Below, piece by piece: positions 46,160 to 55,272 of a stretch of 64,000 nucleotides of DNA. This DNA is from Verrucomicrobiaceae bacterium (GTDB lineage: Bacteria > Verrucomicrobiota > Verrucomicrobiia > Verrucomicrobiales > Verrucomicrobiaceae), in the NCBI GenBank assembly GCA_947466075.1, contig CANIBP010000016.1:1-64000 (forward strand), in the 5' to 3' direction. A model generated the notes under the pieces. The model saw only the letters and a list, made by a program, of their open reading frames with translations. It was not told the DNA's origin and made no database searches. The stretch's first letter is position 1, and every line of letters begins with the position of its first letter. The position numbers were made by a program, and so were the translations under genes.

Positions 46160-47050
46160 ATGAATATGTCACGACGCGTTTTGCCGCTCATTTTGCTGGC
46201 GGTACTGCATGCAAACCTGTCAGCCGCCGATCGTCCCGGTAAGGCGATCACACTAGGCGGCGGTCCACCTCTGCGCACCGGAACCCTAATGCGTGAAAAA
46301 CGTGAACTCCGCATCGAAGCAGGCAAAACGAAACAAGAAATCGGCAAGGAGGTCACCAATGTGACCACGCGTTATCTGCAATCCGTGCATTTGATGCGTC
46401 GCATGATAGGCAACGAGGCCGAGGAGGTACAGGTGCGGGAGTTCGTCAAGGAATGCGCTCATTTCATGATGGGAACCGCCCCACCGCCGGATGGCAATCC
46501 CTCCACACTTTCCTCTAAAAACCTACGGTTCAGGCGGAAGAGCGGCCACTGGAGCTACGAGATGATGCAGGGCAGTCCGACTCCTGAAGAGGCTATGTCC
46601 ATGGCGGAACTCGCCTTTGCTGCGGACTTACTCGAAGTCATTCCCACCTGCATCGGCACGGGATCACACAAGCTCGGTGAAAGTTGGAAGACGCAGATGG
46701 ATTCACCGCGCGGTAAGGCCTACGGCTGGATCGTTCCTGACCAGCTCGAAAGCACGCTCGTCGCTACGGAGGACAAAGCTGATGGTCCGCATGCCACCAT
46801 CGCCATCAATGGTAAATTTCGCATGGAGCGGCCCATGAACTTCAATGCACGCATGGAGATTACCTTCAGCGCCACCGTCGTCCGCCGCCTCACCGACATG
46901 ATCGACGTTGACACCAAGATCACTGGCCAATTTGTGGCCGTGGCCGCAGCCATCGCGGACAAATCTGTTTCTGCCAAAAACGAAACCATCATCCTCAACT
47001 ATGACTATCCCTTCACCCTCACCCGCACCTTGAAGGTCGAGCCCAAATAG
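46160..47050 (+). CDS. Hypothetical secreted protein
   Basis: 296 residues with a signal peptide (1-23, ending LSAAD). The mature protein has an all-beta second half with long hydrophilic strands ('[25 protein letters not shown]', '[21 protein letters not shown]'). It belongs to no family that I recognise. Its start lies opposite the pseudopilin cassette, so it might share a regulatory region with it. Confidence 0.7.
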   Translation: MNMSRRVLPLILLAVLHANLSAADRPGKAITLGGGPPLRTGTLMREKRELRIEAGKTKQEIGKEVTNVTTRYLQSVHLMRRMIGNEAEEVQVREFVKECAHFMMGTAPPPDGNPSTLSSKNLRFRRKSGHWSYEMMQGSPTPEEAMSMAELAFAADLLEVIPTCIGTGSHKLGESWKTQMDSPRGKAYGWIVPDQLESTLVATEDKADGPHATIAINGKFRMERPMNFNARMEITFSATVVRRLTDMIDVDTKITGQFVAVAAAIADKSVSAKNETIILNYDYPFTLTRTLKVEPK

Positions 47051-47139
47051 CTGCCACCTCGCAAAAAATCGTCATTCCACATTCGACATTCTCGATTCTT
47101 TCTCCTTCTTCCCCACCTCAATCAAACCAACTCATCCTC

Positions 47140-48141
47140 ATGCCACGTCCCGTCACCCTCTTCACCGGCCAGTGGGCCGACATGTCCACCGACACCATTC
47201 TGCAAAAGGCCAAGTCCTTCGGCTACGACGGCGTCGAACTCGCCTGCTGGGGCGACCACTTTGAAGTGGACAAGGCCGACCAGGCTTACTGCGATGCCAA
47301 ACGCGCGAAATTGAAAGCCGCCGGCCTCCAGTGCCACGCCATCTCTACCCATCTCGTCGGCCAGGCCGTGTGCGACAACATCGACCCACGCCACGCGCAG
47401 ATCCTCCCCGGCCACATCTACGGCGACGGCAATCCCGAAGGCGTGCGTCAGCGTGCCGCTGAAGAACTCATCAAGACCGCGCACGCCGCCAAGCGTTTCG
47501 GCGTCAGCGTCGTCAACGGCTTCACCGGCAGCAGCATCTGGCATCTAGTGTATTCCTTCCCGCCGAACCTCCCCGGCCAGATCGATGCCGGTTACGCCGA
47601 CTTCGCCAAACGCTTCAAGCCGATCCTTGATGAATACCAGAAGCTCGGCGTCCGCTACGCTCTCGAAGTGCATCCCACCGAGATCGCCTTCGACATCGCC
47701 AGCGCTGAGCGCGCCCTCCAGGCCATCGACTACCATCCCGCCTTCGGCTTCAATTACGACCCCAGCCACTTTGGCTACCAGGGCGTCGATTATGTGAAGT
47801 TCCTCTACAAGTTCAGCGACCGCATTTTCCACGTCCACATGAAGGACGTCTCATGGGGCATCGGTGACGGCACCGCGGGCGTCTTCGGCGGTCATGTCGA
47901 TTTCCACAAGCCCAGCCGCTACTGGGACTTCAAGTCCGTCGGCCGCGGCAAAATCAATTTCGAACTCATCATTCGCGCCCTCAACGACATCGACTACGGA
48001 GGCCCGCTGAGCGTCGAATGGGAAGACGGTGCCATGGACCGCGAATTCGGCGCCGCCGAATCCGCCGCCTTCGTCAAAAAGATCGACTTCCCACCGAGCA
48101 AAATCATCTTCGACGCGCAGTTCGCTGAGGCGAGCAAATAA
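47140..48141 (+). CDS. Sugar phosphate isomerase/epimerase family protein (xylose-isomerase-like TIM barrel)
   Basis: 333 residues, cytosolic (no leader). The barrel has '[20 protein letters not shown]', '[13 protein letters not shown]' (metal-ligand Glu), '[15 protein letters not shown]' (Asp/His), '[11 protein letters not shown]' (His/Asp) and '[14 protein letters not shown]' (Glu), as expected of AP endonuclease family 2-type epimerases and isomerases. Members act on inositol derivatives, ketohexoses or similar substrates; nothing in the sequence chooses between them. The gene ends before a strong bidirectional terminator. Confidence 0.88.
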   Translation: MPRPVTLFTGQWADMSTDTILQKAKSFGYDGVELACWGDHFEVDKADQAYCDAKRAKLKAAGLQCHAISTHLVGQAVCDNIDPRHAQILPGHIYGDGNPEGVRQRAAEELIKTAHAAKRFGVSVVNGFTGSSIWHLVYSFPPNLPGQIDAGYADFAKRFKPILDEYQKLGVRYALEVHPTEIAFDIASAERALQAIDYHPAFGFNYDPSHFGYQGVDYVKFLYKFSDRIFHVHMKDVSWGIGDGTAGVFGGHVDFHKPSRYWDFKSVGRGKINFELIIRALNDIDYGGPLSVEWEDGAMDREFGAAESAAFVKKIDFPPSKIIFDAQFAEASK

Positions 48142-48144
48142 AGT

Positions 48145-48168
48145 ACGTCGGACACTCCTGTCCGACGC
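48145..48168. repeat. Short palindrome (CGTCGGACA ... TGTCCGACG)
   Basis: CGTCGGACA at 48146-48154 and TGTCCGACG at 48159-48167 form a 9-bp perfect stem with a CTCC loop. It lies immediately after the isomerase stop and has no T-tract. I recall similar GTCGGACA palindromes as interspersed elements in Verrucomicrobia, but this window has only one copy that I saw. Confidence 0.6.
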
Positions 48169-48189
48169 CCAGCGTATTCTTCAATACTC

Positions 48190-48220
48190 AAACGGCCCGG
48201 AATTACCTTCCGGGCCGTTT
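48190..48220. terminator. Bidirectional Rho-independent terminator
   Basis: A 13-bp perfect stem (AAACGGCCCGGAA at 48190-48202 with its complement at 48208-48220), a TTACC loop and a following CGTTTT on the plus strand. It lies between converging genes, the sugar isomerase (+) and the ceramidase-like gene (-), and can serve both. Confidence 0.9.
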
Positions 48221-48225
48221 CGTTT

Positions 48226-49584
48226 TCACTCCACCGACTTCCGCAACTCCATCACCGTGTCCACTATGTGCTCCTCGGTCTTGTCGCTCCATCTCGTCGG
48301 ATGTGTGCCGTAAATCATCGCGCCACCGCCTTCGTAGCCGCCTTCCTGCCAGATACGCAGGCTGGGGATGTAGGCCATCACGTCGTTGGTATAGCCGCTG
48401 ACCCACACAATCGGATCCTTGATGTCCTGTTTGAGGCGCAGCGAGTAATCGACGACAACTTCGCCGCCGAGCGTGACCCAGGTGAGGTCGTTGCCGATTC
48501 GCAGAACCTGCACTGGATACGGATAGGTCGTGGGCAACGGGCCTTCATCGGCGATGCGCTGAAGCACACGCGTGGCATGCGTGGACTTCCATTTATCCGC
48601 GGACTTCTGCTCTTCGAGAAGCTGCTCCTTCGTTGGCAGCGTGTCATAGGCGAGTGGGATTTCACGATAAGCCGCGCGAATGGGGCCGGTGAGGCGTTTC
48701 ATGTTCGTTTCTAGCGTGGCCTGCACCGAGGTCGCTAGCGATCTGCCGTGCTGCTGTGCGAGTTCCATCGTGCGGCGCGGATACGGGTTCTGATCGCCAC
48801 TGCAACCGTTCGCAAACATCGCCACCGCGTCTGGATGTGCCTTTTCGATCTCCTGCTGGGCATAACCTGCATAGTCGCCGCTGAACTTTTGATGACCGAG
48901 CGTCGTGCAATGACACGCATAGCCAAAGATGAGCGCGATCTCCTTACCTTCGCCACTCGTGGCCTTCAAGACGGGCACCGTTTGATCCACCGGGCCGTTA
49001 GGATTTGGGAAATTGCTCCAGCCGCCTTTGCCATCCGGCGTGCGGCGGTTCATCGAGACTCCGCAGCGGGCGGTGCTGTAGTCGAGATGTGCGGGCACCG
49101 ACTTCTGAATCGCATCGCCAATCAGCCGCACAATCGTGTCCTCCAATTTCGCCGTGTATTCAGCCGCCTCCTTCTCTCTCAGCGCCACATCATCCGCACC
49201 ATGGATCTTGCTCGTGCGCAACTCCGGTCCGCTGTGCGTGTGAGAGGCATTGATCGCCAGATTCGCCGGTTCGATTCCGTGCTCCTTTTTCACCCGCTCC
49301 ACGATGGCGAGTCGCAGATTTCGCGGCACGCCGATCAAATCCATCGTTACCAGCGCAAACTTGGCTCCCATTTCATCCGTGAGCACAAACGCCTTCGCGA
49401 ACAGATCCAGTTCGACACCTTCCGACGGTTTCGTCCGTGCCGCATAGCCCGCCATCCACATCGGTTTCTCTGGAGTGATCTTCGCCGAGGCCGCGCCCGC
49501 CTTCCAGGCGGGCTTTTCGGTCACAGGAGCAGCGGCGATGACAAAAACAGCAAGGAGGAAGGGTGGCCAGATTTTCATGCGCAT
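48226..49584 (-). CDS. Neutral/alkaline ceramidase-like protein (copy 2)
   Basis: 452 residues from the ATG at 49584 (or 49578, two codons later), which starts a signal peptide. Family motifs: 'GAASAKITPEKPMWMAGYAAR', 'INASHTHSGPELR' (zinc ligands), 'GYACHCTTLGHQKFSGDYAGYAQ' and 'NGCSGDQNPYPRR'. It differs from copy 1 in having a 30-residue Lys/Glu-rich insertion around 355-385 and no Pro-rich spacer. Predicted amidase for ceramide-like lipids or another N-acyl compound. It is divergent from the archaemetzincin gene. Confidence 0.88.
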   Translation of the reverse strand: MRMKIWPPFLLAVFVIAAAPVTEKPAWKAGAASAKITPEKPMWMAGYAARTKPSEGVELDLFAKAFVLTDEMGAKFALVTMDLIGVPRNLRLAIVERVKKEHGIEPANLAINASHTHSGPELRTSKIHGADDVALREKEAAEYTAKLEDTIVRLIGDAIQKSVPAHLDYSTARCGVSMNRRTPDGKGGWSNFPNPNGPVDQTVPVLKATSGEGKEIALIFGYACHCTTLGHQKFSGDYAGYAQQEIEKAHPDAVAMFANGCSGDQNPYPRRTMELAQQHGRSLATSVQATLETNMKRLTGPIRAAYREIPLAYDTLPTKEQLLEEQKSADKWKSTHATRVLQRIADEGPLPTTYPYPVQVLRIGNDLTWVTLGGEVVVDYSLRLKQDIKDPIVWVSGYTNDVMAYIPSLRIWQEGGYEGGGAMIYGTHPTRWSDKTEEHIVDTVMELRKSVE

Positions 49585-49649
49585 GGGTAAGAGCTGGCTT
49601 ACACGCTTCTTTCCTTGCCTCGGCGATTTAAAACCGGAAGAATCACCGC

Positions 49650-50633
49650 ATGAAAATATGCGCACAGCTTCCAATGCGAGGGTGCTCTGTGGTGATCGTC
49701 GTCCTGTTCGCCATTCGTGTCCTCTCTGCGGGCATCGTTCGCAGCGGCCCCGTGCCCACCCGTGAACAGGCCATCGGTGATCTCACCCAAGCCACTTCTC
49801 TCGAACGCGCCGCCTTCGAAAACGACACGGCGTTTTTTCAGCTCATCCGCAAGCCAGAGTCAGGCGACTGGCTGGCCGAGCACGATGAACCGGGCCAGAC
49901 CGTTCAAGAGTATCGACATGGCTTGTCCGCTTTGAAGCCGGAAGCGGAACAGAAGGCGCTCTACATGTTACCGCTCGGCCAGTTCCAATCCGGCACGGCA
50001 CCATCACTTGCCAAGCTCCGAGAATTTTGCGCCGCCTTTTTCGGCATGGAGACGCGGCTGCTGGGATCCATTCAGTTGGACAAGGTGCCCACCAAACGCC
50101 GCATGTTTGGGCGCCCGCCCAAGCTTCAGCTCCAGTCCACGGACATCCTGGAATGGCTGCCCGGCATCAAGCCACGCGACGCCTATTCGATCATAGCGGT
50201 GACGATGGAGGACCTGTATCCTGATGAGGCATGGAATTTTGTCTTTGGTGAGGCGACACTGCAGGGCGGCGCGGGTGTCTTCAGTTTTGCGCGATACGAT
50301 CCCGCGTTTTATGGTGAAAAACGCGATCCGCAGACGCAGGCGCTTATTTTCAAACGAAGTTGCAAAGTGCTGGCACATGAAACCGGACACATGTTTGGCC
50401 TGATGCATTGCGTGTTCTTCGAATGCCTCATGAATGGCTCGAATCATCTCGGTGAGACCGATGTGCAACCGATGCATCTTTGTCCCGTCTGCCTGCGCAA
50501 GCTGCAACTCAACGCCGGTTTCGATATCGTGAAGCGTGAGGAGTTGCTGCTCAAGTTTTACGAGACCAACGCCATGAAGAACGAGTCCGATTGGACACGT
50601 CGCAGAATCGAAAAATTGCGCTCAGTGAAATGA
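49650..50633 (+). CDS. Archaemetzincin-family metalloprotease
   Basis: 327 residues with a signal-like hydrophobic N-terminus (residues 12-26). The archaemetzincin signature is complete: HETGHMFGLMHC at 243-254 (three zinc His and a following Cys), then C-x-M ('FECLMNGSNH'), and CPVC after about 16 more residues for the second structural zinc. This family, known from archaea and from human AMZ1/AMZ2, is scattered in bacteria. The N-terminal leader suggests an exported or membrane-anchored form, unlike the cytosolic archaeal enzymes. The substrate is unknown. Confidence 0.88.
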   Translation: MKICAQLPMRGCSVVIVVLFAIRVLSAGIVRSGPVPTREQAIGDLTQATSLERAAFENDTAFFQLIRKPESGDWLAEHDEPGQTVQEYRHGLSALKPEAEQKALYMLPLGQFQSGTAPSLAKLREFCAAFFGMETRLLGSIQLDKVPTKRRMFGRPPKLQLQSTDILEWLPGIKPRDAYSIIAVTMEDLYPDEAWNFVFGEATLQGGAGVFSFARYDPAFYGEKRDPQTQALIFKRSCKVLAHETGHMFGLMHCVFFECLMNGSNHLGETDVQPMHLCPVCLRKLQLNAGFDIVKREELLLKFYETNAMKNESDWTRRRIEKLRSVK

Positions 50634-50808
50634 CAGCACACCAAAGCCGCCAGTTCTTTATCGTGGCGTGTTAAAAAATCGAATTCGCCTGTCAAGCCAT
50701 GCCTCCAACAAAAGTTTTTCACATCGCTCGCTCATCAGTTGCCGCGTGTGATGGTCTCGCTAACTCCACGGTCCCGAATCGAGATCAACTCTTTACCCTT
50801 TCCCAACC

Positions 50809-53175
50809 ATGTCTGCTGCCAACGAACTCAACATCAATGTCGCTCACGTCGAGCGTGTCGCCAAGGAACTGGGCCTGCGGGCCATTCAGGTTGGTGCGAC
50901 GGCCAAATTGTTTGCCGACGGTGCCACGGTGCCGTTCATCGCCCGTTATCGTAAAGAGGCCACGGGGTCGATGGATGAAGTGCAGATCTTGAACGTGAAG
51001 GAGCGCATGGAGCAACTCGTGGCGTTGGATGATCGCCGTGGTGCCATCGTGAAGTCGCTCGAAGAGCGCAAGCTGATGACGGCCATCCTGCGTGCGAAGA
51101 TCGACAAAGCGGAAACGATCAATGCTCTGGAAGATATTTTTGCTCCCTTCCGGCCGAAACGCCGCACGCGGGCCACCATCGCCAAGGAAAAGGGCTTGGA
51201 GCCGCTGGCGGACTTTATTGAGGCGAATCTGATGACGCATGGCGTCGATCTGAGCGCTGAGGCGGCGAAGTATGTGAACACGACTCACGAAACCGAGGAG
51301 CTGCGTGTCAAAGATGCGGCGGATGCTCTCAGCGGTGCGCGCGACATCATCGCGGAACGCATCAGCGACCATGCAGAAGCGCGTGCAACGTTGCGCAAAT
51401 TCTTCGCGGAGCAGTCCACGGTCATTTCCAAGGTCATGTTTGGCAAGGAGACCGACGAGGAGGCGCAGAAGTTTCGCGATTACTTCGACTGGAGCGAACC
51501 GCTGAAGTCAATTCCATCTCACCGTATGCTGGCGATTCGTCGTGGCGAAAAAGAAGGCTTTCTGCTCATGCGCATCCAGCCAGCCGAAGACACGGCGGTC
51601 AAGATGCTCGAAAACATCTTCGTCAAAGGCGGCAACACATGCTCCGACCAGATGAAGCTGGCCTGTGCAGACAGTTACAAGCGGTTGATGAGTTCCAGCA
51701 TGGAAACCGAGGCGCGACTCGAATCGAAGAAGAAAGCGGATACCGAATCCGTGCGCGTGTTTGCCGACAATCTGCGCGAACTGCTGCTCGCGGCTCCGCT
51801 GGGCCAGAAGCGCGTGCTGGGCATTGACCCAGGCTTCCGCACAGGCTGCAAAGTCGTGGTGCTCGATGCGCAGGGACAGCTTTTGTTCAACGATGTCATT
51901 TACCTGCTCGGCGATGGCAACAGCCTCATACATGCGAAGACGCTGCTGACGAATCTCGTCGAGCGTTTCAAGATTCAGGCCATCGCCATTGGCAATGGCA
52001 CCGCCAGTCGCGAAACGGAGATGTTCGTGAACAAGATCGGCCTCCCGAAGGCGATCCCGGTGATCATGGTGAATGAAAGCGGTGCGTCGATTTATAGCGC
52101 CAGTGAAGTGGCACGTGAGGAGTTTCCGGATCAGGACATCACCGTGCGTGGCTCGGTTTCCATCGCGCGTCGTCTCATGGACCCGCTGGCGGAACTGGTG
52201 AAGCTCGATCCGAAGTCGATCGGCGTGGGTCAGTATCAGCATGATGTCGATCAGAACCTGCTCAAGAGCAGCCTCGACAACGTGGTGATCAGCGCGGTGA
52301 ACGGCGTCGGCGTGGAACTGAACACGGCCAGCAAGCAGCTCCTCAGCTATGTTTCCGGTCTGAACTCAAGCCATGCCGCCAACATCGTGACCTTCCGCAA
52401 CGAGAACGGTCCGTTCAAGACGCGCAAAGACCTCCTCAAGGTGCCACGGCTCGGCGACAAAGCCTTTGAACAAGCCGCAGGCTTCCTGCGCATCCGCGAT
52501 GCGGCGCATCCGCTGGATGCGAGCGCGGTGCATCCTGAGCGCTATCCGCTCGTGGAAAAAATGGCCGCTGAGATCGGCTGCACGGTCAGCGACCTCATGC
52601 AGCGTGCGGATTTGCGCCAGAAGATCGACTTGAAGAAGTATGTGAGCGAAGATGTGGGCCTGCCGACGCTGCAAGACATCATGAACGAGCTGGCGAAACC
52701 CGGCCGTGACCCGCGCAAGCAGTTCGAGGTCTTCAGCTTTGCCGAAGGTGTCAGCGAGATGAAGCATCTCACCGTGGGCATGAAGCTGCCGGGCATCGTG
52801 ACGAACGTGACGGCCTTTGGCGCCTTCGTGGACATCGGCGTGCATCAGGACGGTCTCGTGCATGTGAGCCAGCTCAGCGACACCTTTGTGCGCGATGCGG
52901 CGGAAGTCGTCAAAGTAGCTCAACGCGTGCAGGTGACGGTGACGGAGGTGGATATTCCGCGCAAACGCATCGCGCTGAGCATGAAGTCGAAGCCGGATTT
53001 TGAGAAGAAGGTCGGCGGCGGTCCACGGCCTGCGGGTGCCGCTCCAGGCGGTCAGCGCAGTTTCACGAGCAGCGGTGGTGGCAATCGCAGTTCCGGTGGC
53101 GGTATGGGCAATCCGTTTGGAGGTGGCGGCGGAGGTGACTGGTTCACGGCGGCAGCGGCGAAGGGAAAGAAGTAG
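50809..53175 (+). CDS. tex: Tex-family S1 RNA-binding transcription accessory protein
   Basis: 788 residues. Domain order as in Tex/YhgF: N-terminal helical region ('ATVPFIARYRKEATGSMDEVQ'), YqgF/RNase H-like domain with 'VLGIDPGFRTGCKVVVLD' at about 337-354, two helix-hairpin-helix motifs ('ISAVNGVGVELNTASKQLLSYVSGL', 'LKVPRLGDKAFEQAAGFLRI') and an S1 domain from about 657 ('GIVTNVTAFGAFVDIGVHQDGLVHVSQ'). An unusual Gly-rich tail of about 50 residues ('GGGNRSSGGGMGNPFGGGGGG') follows. Tex is a conserved cytosolic nucleic-acid-binding factor with effects on gene expression in several bacteria. Confidence 0.95.
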   Translation: MSAANELNINVAHVERVAKELGLRAIQVGATAKLFADGATVPFIARYRKEATGSMDEVQILNVKERMEQLVALDDRRGAIVKSLEERKLMTAILRAKIDKAETINALEDIFAPFRPKRRTRATIAKEKGLEPLADFIEANLMTHGVDLSAEAAKYVNTTHETEELRVKDAADALSGARDIIAERISDHAEARATLRKFFAEQSTVISKVMFGKETDEEAQKFRDYFDWSEPLKSIPSHRMLAIRRGEKEGFLLMRIQPAEDTAVKMLENIFVKGGNTCSDQMKLACADSYKRLMSSSMETEARLESKKKADTESVRVFADNLRELLLAAPLGQKRVLGIDPGFRTGCKVVVLDAQGQLLFNDVIYLLGDGNSLIHAKTLLTNLVERFKIQAIAIGNGTASRETEMFVNKIGLPKAIPVIMVNESGASIYSASEVAREEFPDQDITVRGSVSIARRLMDPLAELVKLDPKSIGVGQYQHDVDQNLLKSSLDNVVISAVNGVGVELNTASKQLLSYVSGLNSSHAANIVTFRNENGPFKTRKDLLKVPRLGDKAFEQAAGFLRIRDAAHPLDASAVHPERYPLVEKMAAEIGCTVSDLMQRADLRQKIDLKKYVSEDVGLPTLQDIMNELAKPGRDPRKQFEVFSFAEGVSEMKHLTVGMKLPGIVTNVTAFGAFVDIGVHQDGLVHVSQLSDTFVRDAAEVVKVAQRVQVTVTEVDIPRKRIALSMKSKPDFEKKVGGGPRPAGAAPGGQRSFTSSGGGNRSSGGGMGNPFGGGGGGDWFTAAAAKGKK

Positions 53176-53306
53176 ATATCCAAGTCGCCCTCTTATCAAA
53201 GAGCGGCGCCAGTTGAACACTTTCGATGAACAGGAAGTGCGATTGCAGCGTCGTAGATTGCGCTCTTGCCACCAGGCAGGTCTCCTTTTACGATCAAGTT
53301 CCTCTT

Positions 53307-53858
53307 ATGAAATTATCCTTTCTCGCTTCGCTGGCTCTGCCTTTGCTGCTCAGTCAATGTGTCGATCCTTATTATGGTCTGAATCGCAGTGACCCGTATG
53401 CGAATCCTTATCGCCAAGACATGCGTGATCAGGGGTCGCAGATGAGTCGTCAGGCCTATGAAATCGGTCAGCAGGACGGGCGGACGGATGCGCAGCAACG
53501 TCAAAGCCAGAACTACAATCGCTATCGCACGCGTTTTGATCGCAACACGGAAATGGCTTACCGCGATGGTTACAATCAAGGTTACAGCCAAGCTAACAGC
53601 AGCCTAGGTGACCTTGGCTATGGCAATCAAGGTGCGGCTCAACAGCCACCGGCACGTGATCCGACCTACAATCAGGGTTACGACTATGGTCTGCGTGATC
53701 GCACGGGCGGGCGTGTGGCTGATCCGGCGGCGCAGGTGGGCCGCTATGATCCGCGCTATCGCTCCAGTTTTGAACGCGGCTACTACGATGGCTACAATTC
53801 AAACTCATCGCAGAATGCACCGTCGAATCAAGGTGGCGGGAGCCTGTGGTTCCGTTAA
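53307..53858 (+). CDS. Tyr/Gly/Asn/Gln-rich lipoprotein
   Basis: 183 residues from the ATG at 53307, which gives a lipoprotein signal ending LLSQC (Cys18). The mature part is very polar with repeated Tyr-Gly/Tyr-Asp and Gln-Gly units ('AYEIGQQDGRTDAQQRQ', 'AYRDGYNQGYSQ', 'TYNQGYDYGLRD', 'FERGYYDGYNS'), spaced 30-50 residues apart. Such 'Y..G...G' units resemble coat- or glycine-zipper-type repeats. Surface or periplasmic structural role is possible. Followed by a strong terminator. Confidence 0.7.
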   Translation: MKLSFLASLALPLLLSQCVDPYYGLNRSDPYANPYRQDMRDQGSQMSRQAYEIGQQDGRTDAQQRQSQNYNRYRTRFDRNTEMAYRDGYNQGYSQANSSLGDLGYGNQGAAQQPPARDPTYNQGYDYGLRDRTGGRVADPAAQVGRYDPRYRSSFERGYYDGYNSNSSQNAPSNQGGGSLWFR

Positions 53859-53881
53859 CTGTGGATTGGAATTGGACGGCA

Positions 53882-53930
53882 CAAAAAAATCACCGCCATG
53901 GCAGTGCCGTGACGGTGATTTGGTTTGGAA
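53882..53930. terminator. Bidirectional hairpin terminator
   Basis: AAATCACCG at 53887-53895 pairs with CGGTGATTT at 53913-53921, and the stem continues inside as CATGGC/GCCGTG around an AGT loop. An A-run precedes and T-rich sequence follows, so it can act in both directions between converging genes. Confidence 0.85.
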
Positions 53931-53951
53931 GTGAAACGGTCTGTGAGCCGG

Positions 53952-54185
53952 TTATTCCTGAGCCGCGGCTTCAGGAGCAGCCTCGACGGCGACTTCAACT
54001 GCCTTGGGCTTTGCGGGAGCCTTCTTGGCGGCGGCTTTCTTGGCTGGGGCCTTCTTCACAGCTTTGGCCTCGGATTTGGCAGTGCGCGCTTTGCGGGAAA
54101 CACCAGCTTTGACCAGAGCCTTCTTGCGTTCGAGGTACTTTTTGCGGCGGCGGCGTTTGACGATTTTGTTAAGTTGCTGACCCAT
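53952..54185 (-). CDS. Lys/Ala-rich basic protein (77 aa)
   Basis: Start is the ATG at 54185. The first 27 residues ('MGQQLNKIVKRRRRKKYLERKK') form a strongly basic helix, and the C-terminal half is an Ala/Lys/Pro repeat ('KKAPAKKAAAKKAPAKPK') ending in an acidic patch. The tail resembles H1-like or AlgP-type nucleoid proteins and suggests nucleic acid binding. The N-terminal part looks conserved rather than repetitive. Role unknown; it may be a ribosome- or DNA-associated small basic protein. Confidence 0.7.
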   Translation of the reverse strand: MGQQLNKIVKRRRRKKYLERKKALVKAGVSRKARTAKSEAKAVKKAPAKKAAAKKAPAKPKAVEVAVEAAPEAAAQE

Positions 54186-54322
54186 GATGGAATAATCGGT
54201 TGTCGTTTGCGGTTTGAGGGCGGTAAGAGTTCCACTGATCAAGGTCGAATCAAGACCAATTACAGTTGGTTTCCTACCGATTCGGGGGGAATGCGGCTGT
54301 TTCAGCGGTCTCTGCCGCCGGA

Positions 54323-55105
54323 TCAAGGCTTCTTGTCGCCCGGCTTTGGCTCGGAATTGGGAGCGGGGATCTCGGCCTTTGACTCCAGTCGCGGTTCAGT
54401 CTTGCTGGCAGCGGCCTGCTGTTGTGGAGGCACTTTGAAAAGCTTGCCAGTGTAGGGGCATTTCACGGTCTGGCCTGTGCTCATGCCTGAGACATCGACG
54501 AGTTGCGTTTTGCCAGCGTAAGGGCTGTTGACCATGTTGGTGCGTCCAGGTATGGGCGTGCCGAAGGGCAAATCTGCAGCGGGTTTGGCGTTGGGGACTC
54601 CTCCACTGCTGGTCGGAGCTGGATTTAGGCTGCTGGCGGGCGGATTGCTATTCGCAACGGCTTGATTGACGAATGGCTCTTCCACAGGGATGCGCACACT
54701 CGGAATCTGGTCAGATTTTGCACGGGGTTTAGAGCGGTAGGCACTGCTGTCAGAACTTGGAGCGGGCGTGCTGTAGTAGCGGTTCTGTGGATAACTGGAT
54801 GACCATGAGTTGTAGGGCATGCCCGAACCCCACCACGAAAACCAGGATGGAGCAGGAGCGGAGCTATAGCGTGGATAAGCCGTGCTGCTGCGGTTGGCGG
54901 CATAACGTTGTGATGACGAACTGCTGGTGCGCAACGGCGGCGACTGGCGCTGGGCGGAGTAGTTCATGTAGGTCAGCAGACCGTTGGTTTGAATGTACTG
55001 CCAGGCCTGACGTGATGGCATGGAGCACTGACACAACAGCAGGGAGGACGATAACATGACCAGCGTGCGCATGGCGCAGGCGGTGGAACAACGTGAGGCT
55101 TTCAT
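54323..55105 (-). CDS. Ser/Pro-rich lipoprotein with CPYTGK motif
   Basis: 260 residues from the ATG at 55105, or 249 from 55072, the latter placing 'MLSSSLLLCQCS' as a standard lipoprotein leader. The central region is rich in Ser, Tyr, Pro and Gln. Near the end, 'SPYAGKTQLVDVSGMSTGQTVKCPYTGKLFKVP' is a duplicated P-Y-x-G-K motif that looks like a conserved binding patch. The rest has low complexity. Function unknown. The frame is open upstream but the leader sets the start. Confidence 0.6.
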   Translation of the reverse strand: MKASRCSTACAMRTLVMLSSSLLLCQCSMPSRQAWQYIQTNGLLTYMNYSAQRQSPPLRTSSSSSQRYAANRSSTAYPRYSSAPAPSWFSWWGSGMPYNSWSSSYPQNRYYSTPAPSSDSSAYRSKPRAKSDQIPSVRIPVEEPFVNQAVANSNPPASSLNPAPTSSGGVPNAKPAADLPFGTPIPGRTNMVNSPYAGKTQLVDVSGMSTGQTVKCPYTGKLFKVPPQQQAAASKTEPRLESKAEIPAPNSEPKPGDKKP

Positions 55106-55272
55106 GGATTTCAGGAGATGAAGATTGAGACGTTGATGCGGAGAATGCTCCTCCGCTTGATGGCATCGAATGCTGGCAGGATTCCATGCAGAGAGCAAGA
55201 ATTCCGACATGCAAAATCTTGCTGTCACAGTCTTGGTTGCCAAATTTTCATAGCAACTAGGCTGAGTGAGCG

